This document shows, in pieces, positions 6,328-8,468 of a stretch of DNA of 8,468 nt; position 1 is the stretch's first letter; every line of letters begins with the position of its first letter. The notes under the pieces are model-generated. The model saw nothing but the letters and a program-made list of their open reading frames with translations, ran no database searches and had not been told where the DNA came from. Source of the stretch: VFZL01 sp046734915 (GTDB lineage Bacteria; Acidobacteriota; Vicinamibacteria; Vicinamibacterales; CAVVIG01); assembly GCA_046734915.1 (NCBI GenBank), contig JBKPSC010000102.1, positions 1-8,468 on the forward strand. The letters run 5' to 3'. The position numbers were made by a program, and so were the translations under genes.

Positions 6328-6711
6328 TGTTCTCACCAGCGCACTCACCAGGCGCTCGAGCGTTACGGCCGGATTGATCGTCCGGCCGGTATGCACGGGA
6401 GAGGTTTGAATGATCGTGCTGCGCGGCGCGACGAGCCAGTGGAAGCGGCTGCGCTGAGGCAGCTGGCCCAGCGGGCCGGCCTGCGGCGATCCGGCGCAGA
6501 TGACCGGGATGGTATCGAGGTGGCGGCGGGCCGCGTCGAGATCGAAGGCCGCGTCGATGGCCTGGATCCGGACCGGGTCCAGCTCGATGCGCGCCGCGAG
6601 AAAGTCCTGCGCCGGACACGACAGAATGATGCCGACGTTGACGACCTCTCCGCGCTCGACGCGCGGCACTACACGGATGATCGCGTAGTCGTAGGTGCTC
6701 TCAACGGGCAC
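6307..6711 (-). CDS. DUF3037 family protein
   Basis: A 134-residue protein that opens with YDYAIIRVVPRVERGEVVNVG (residues 7 onward, first 20 given the key pattern), the hallmark of DUF3037. A second recognisable part is SRFHWLVAPRSTIIQTSP (87-104). Its function is unknown; genes of this family are often found next to HipA-like kinase genes, as here. The product has no signal peptide or membrane segment, so it is cytoplasmic. The start is GTG at 6711, preceded by an excellent GAGGAGG 6 nt upstream. The first 11 bases overlap the end of the kinase reading frame (TGA at 6701-6703), so translation was probably coupled. The in-frame TAG in the kinase now leaves about 200 nt untranslated ahead of this start, which could lower coupling, although the strong binding site may compensate. 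Confidence 0.87.
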   Translation of the reverse strand: MPVESTYDYAIIRVVPRVERGEVVNVGIILSCPAQDFLAARIELDPVRIQAIDAAFDLDAARRHLDTIPVICAGSPQAGPLGQLPQRSRFHWLVAPRSTIIQTSPVHTGRTINPAVTLERLVSALVRTNGQAPG

Positions 6712-6910
6712 GGCTGGCCTCCTCGACGAAAACGCGCGATGCGTGCAGACGGTCGGTCAGGTAGGCGCGATACGTCGCGCGCTGCGCCTCGGGCCCGCCA
6801 TCACCCGCACCGTCGAGCCACTCGTCGGGAATGAGCGCGACGGCGCGATGCAGGACGTCGGCTGTCAGTCGGGCGGTCATGGCTTCGTCGGCGCGGTCGA
6901 GCTCGGTCGC
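6701..6910 (-). pseudogene. Detached C-terminal segment of the HipA-like kinase gene
   Basis: Immediately after the TAG at 6911-6913 the same frame stays open for 69 codons and ends in TGA at 6701-6703. It encodes ATELDRADEAMTARL, then ALIPDEWLDG and a helical end (FVEEASRAR). Composition and codon use match the kinase. The end overlaps the DUF3037 start by 11 bases, as expected for the original gene end in an operon. No Shine-Dalgarno precedes the only in-frame ATG (6878-6880), so independent translation is unlikely. It reads as the lost C-terminus of a roughly 258-residue kinase, or as an extension made by readthrough or by a one-base sequencing error at the stop. Confidence 0.65.
6718..6724 (-). 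promoter_or_regulatory. Strong ribosome binding site of the DUF3037 gene
   Basis: GAGGAGG on the minus strand, 6 nt before the GTG at 6711. It lies inside the detached kinase C-terminal frame (codons for EEA). It decides the GTG start. Confidence 0.75.
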
Positions 6911-7477
6911 CTACGGCAGAAGCACGTGGTCGCGGATGAGCGCGAACGGATCGCGCGCCCGTTCGTGCGCGCTCATCCAGTCGTCCGCATGGTGAAAGTA
7001 CAGCGTCGAGCCATGATCGATCAGCCACAGCTGTCGATGCCAGATCAGCATGTTCGTGTTGCGCACTGTGCGATCCACGTTGGTGACATACGCATCGAAC
7101 CAGACGATCCGTGACGCCAGCTCGGCGTCGGGCCGTTCGACCGTCGGGTCGAGCGTCACTGATCCGGGCAGGTAGTCGAGCGCCACGTTGAGCCCCGCGC
7201 TCTCTTTCAACAGCGCGAAGATCTCCGGGTCGGGCTCCGTCCGTGCGAGATCGGCATCGAGCTCGGTAAAGACGAGCTCGGGCACCGGCAGTCCCAGCGC
7301 CCGTGCGATCTCACCGGAGACGAGCTCCGCGATGAGCGCTTTCGCGCCGTGCCCGGCCCCCCTGAACTTCATGACGTAGAGCCCGTCGTCGTCCGCTTCG
7401 ACGATGGCCGGCAGCGAGCCGCCTTCGCGCAGCGGCGTGACGTAACGGGTGACGCGGACCGTCCTCAGCGCCGACAT
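6911..7477 (-). CDS. HipA-like kinase, cut short by an in-frame TAG
   Basis: A 188-residue product with a compact HipA-type protein-kinase core. Visible elements: VMKFRGAGHG (residues 35-44) with a candidate ATP-contacting Lys37 and glycine-rich loop; Glu51 in the next helix (ALIAELVSGEIARALGLPVP region); the catalytic loop FDAYVTNVDRTVRN (127-140) with Asp135 and Asn140; and a metal-binding DHG in LIDHGSTLYF (152-161). HipA kinases phosphorylate Ser/Thr targets, in E. coli the glutamyl-tRNA synthetase, and can arrest growth. This protein is much smaller than classical HipA (about 440 residues) and has no HipB repressor gene beside it, so calling it a toxin is not justified. The ATG at 7477 lies 4 bp after the hydrolase stop with only a weak GAG upstream. 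The TAG removes a C-terminus of 69 residues but leaves every visible catalytic residue. DUF3037 follows. Confidence 0.78.
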   Translation of the reverse strand: MSALRTVRVTRYVTPLREGGSLPAIVEADDDGLYVMKFRGAGHGAKALIAELVSGEIARALGLPVPELVFTELDADLARTEPDPEIFALLKESAGLNVALDYLPGSVTLDPTVERPDAELASRIVWFDAYVTNVDRTVRNTNMLIWHRQLWLIDHGSTLYFHHADDWMSAHERARDPFALIRDHVLLP

Positions 7478-7481
7478 GCGC

Positions 7482-8468
7482 TCATTCTGGCACGGCCCGA
7501 CGATTGAATCGCCCGCCCTCGAGAAACGCGAGCACCTGCCGGATGGTGTCGTCGTGGTCCATGATGAACGTGTGATTCGCGTCGACCGTAATGAAGTCGG
7601 CCATCCCCGCCAGGCGGGTCTCCTCCACCTGCACCGTGCCGTCATGTGACCCGGGACGGCGAACGAGCGAGGAATAGTACGACGTCGGCTGCAGCGGGTG
7701 AAAGCTGCGCGTGCCGGCGATGACCCCGACCGCACACGTCACGGGACCGAGCTGCTCATCGAGATTCGACGCGCGATCGGCGCGGAGATCGTCCAGCGCC
7801 TGCCCGAAGAATTCGCGCGCCCAGGCGAACCGGCTGACACGCGACGCGAGCAGCGCGCCCCGATTCGGCGGGGCCAGCATGACCAGCCGGCCCATGTTCG
7901 GCACCGCGCCGCGAGCGAGCACGCCGCGCGCCAGCAGGCCTCCCATGCTGTGGGTCACGAAGTCGACCCGTTCGCATTGCGTCGCGACCGTGCGGACGTA
8001 CCGCTCGAGCGCGTCGACGAGCGCCATGACCCCGTACTCCCGGCTCGGATAGTCCCAGTTGTGGGCCTCGTAACCCGCCGCTTCCAGCGCCGCCGCAAGC
8101 CGGGCCATCGATCGCGAAGTTCGCGCCAAACCATGGACCAGAACAACTGCACGAGGCGACGAGCGGCGGGCGTGCCGGCCCGAAAACGCCACGGCCGGCG
8201 TGTGGCGGGTCGCCAAGAAGTGCTCGATGGAGTTCGCGTAGTACGCCACGAGCGGGCGCTCGGCCGGAACGACAGTGAGCGAGTCCCCGCTTTTCGTCAC
8301 CAACCGCCGCAGCACGAGCATGCGGAGCCCGACTTCGAGCATGTACGCCGGATCACGGCGCGGCACGTACAGATGCGCCCCCACTGATTCCAGTTCCTCG
8401 ACAATCGACGTCGTGCGCGCGGTCAGCGCCGCACGCGTAGCCGTGGCGCCCTCGAAACTGAGCAGAGC
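7482..8468 (-). CDS. Alpha/beta hydrolase fused to a PlsB-like acyltransferase tail (N-terminus beyond the right edge)
   Basis: 328 residues are visible, and the frame stays open to the window edge. A GTG at 8384 could start a 300-residue form, but the codons before it continue sensibly (ALLSFEGAT, then TSIVEELESVGAHLY), so a longer protein is preferred. Visible residues 1-90 resemble the helical C-terminal region of glycerol-3-phosphate acyltransferases, ending in PLVAYYANSIEHFL (residues 72-85), close to the YYxNxIxHL signature there. From about residue 106 a lipase-like hydrolase follows: VVLVHGL oxyanion region (His112-Gly113), nucleophile Ser174 in THSMGG, likely Asp276 in SHDGTV and His299 in NHTFIM. 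The full triad suggests an active esterase or lipase. A lipid substrate, with acyl transfer and hydrolysis on one chain, is inference. It lies 4 bp ahead of the kinase gene, in one operon. Confidence 0.8.
   Translation of the reverse strand, partial: ALLSFEGATATRAALTARTTSIVEELESVGAHLYVPRRDPAYMLEVGLRMLVLRRLVTKSGDSLTVVPAERPLVAYYANSIEHFLATRHTPAVAFSGRHARRSSPRAVVLVHGLARTSRSMARLAAALEAAGYEAHNWDYPSREYGVMALVDALERYVRTVATQCERVDFVTHSMGGLLARGVLARGAVPNMGRLVMLAPPNRGALLASRVSRFAWAREFFGQALDDLRADRASNLDEQLGPVTCAVGVIAGTRSFHPLQPTSYYSSLVRRPGSHDGTVQVEETRLAGMADFITVDANHTFIMDHDDTIRQVLAFLEGGRFNRRAVPE

Noticed and set aside
6911..6913. TAG as a pyrrolysine codon
   Set aside because: Pyrrolysine use is restricted to a few methylamine-related enzymes and needs dedicated genes. 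Neither the family nor the window suggests it, and the other genes end normally, including with TAG.
7698..8387. A 229-codon plus-strand open frame opposite the hydrolase gene
   Set aside because: It is an Arg-rich shadow; the minus strand shows a full lipase-like triad in order.

Overview
This is a high-GC window (GC clearly above AT, with G/C-ending codons throughout). It is densely packed with eight or nine protein-coding genes and shows no RNA genes, CRISPR arrays or mobile elements. The gene content fits a soil-type Acidobacteriota bacterium, perhaps of the Vicinamibacteria type: exported ThuA, LVIVD-propeller and DUF305 proteins, a stand-alone SpoIIE phosphatase, and a HipA-like kinase beside DUF3037. 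The taxonomic placement is inference from gene families and composition, not from a marker gene.

Layout. Positions 1-3691 hold a minus-strand operon, in transcription order: DUF305 lipoprotein (GTG start at 3691), LVIVD-repeat propeller protein, ThuA-like protein, and the N-terminus of an M20 metallopeptidase that runs off the left edge. The junctions are very tight (ATGA overlap, 7-bp gap, 23-bp gap), with good Shine-Dalgarno sequences. All four products have export or lipoprotein signals, so this looks like a cell-envelope or periplasmic module. A 125-bp divergent spacer separates it from a plus-strand block (3817-6284): a membrane-anchored SpoIIE/PP2C phosphatase, a secreted tyrosine-phosphatase-like (DUF442-type) protein and a VIT/CCC1-type metal transporter.

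From the right edge (8468) a second minus-strand operon converges on the transporter. It encodes a protein open at the window edge whose visible part joins a PlsB-like acyltransferase tail to an alpha/beta hydrolase, then a compact HipA-like kinase, then a DUF3037 protein. The kinase gene carries an in-frame TAG. Behind it the same frame stays open for 69 codons and ends overlapping the DUF3037 start, so the gene appears to have lost its C-terminal part, unless the base is an error or the stop is read through.

The most notable points are the interrupted kinase and its DUF3037 partner, the acyltransferase-hydrolase fusion, and the coupled four-gene export operon. No intergenic stretch exceeds 125 bp.
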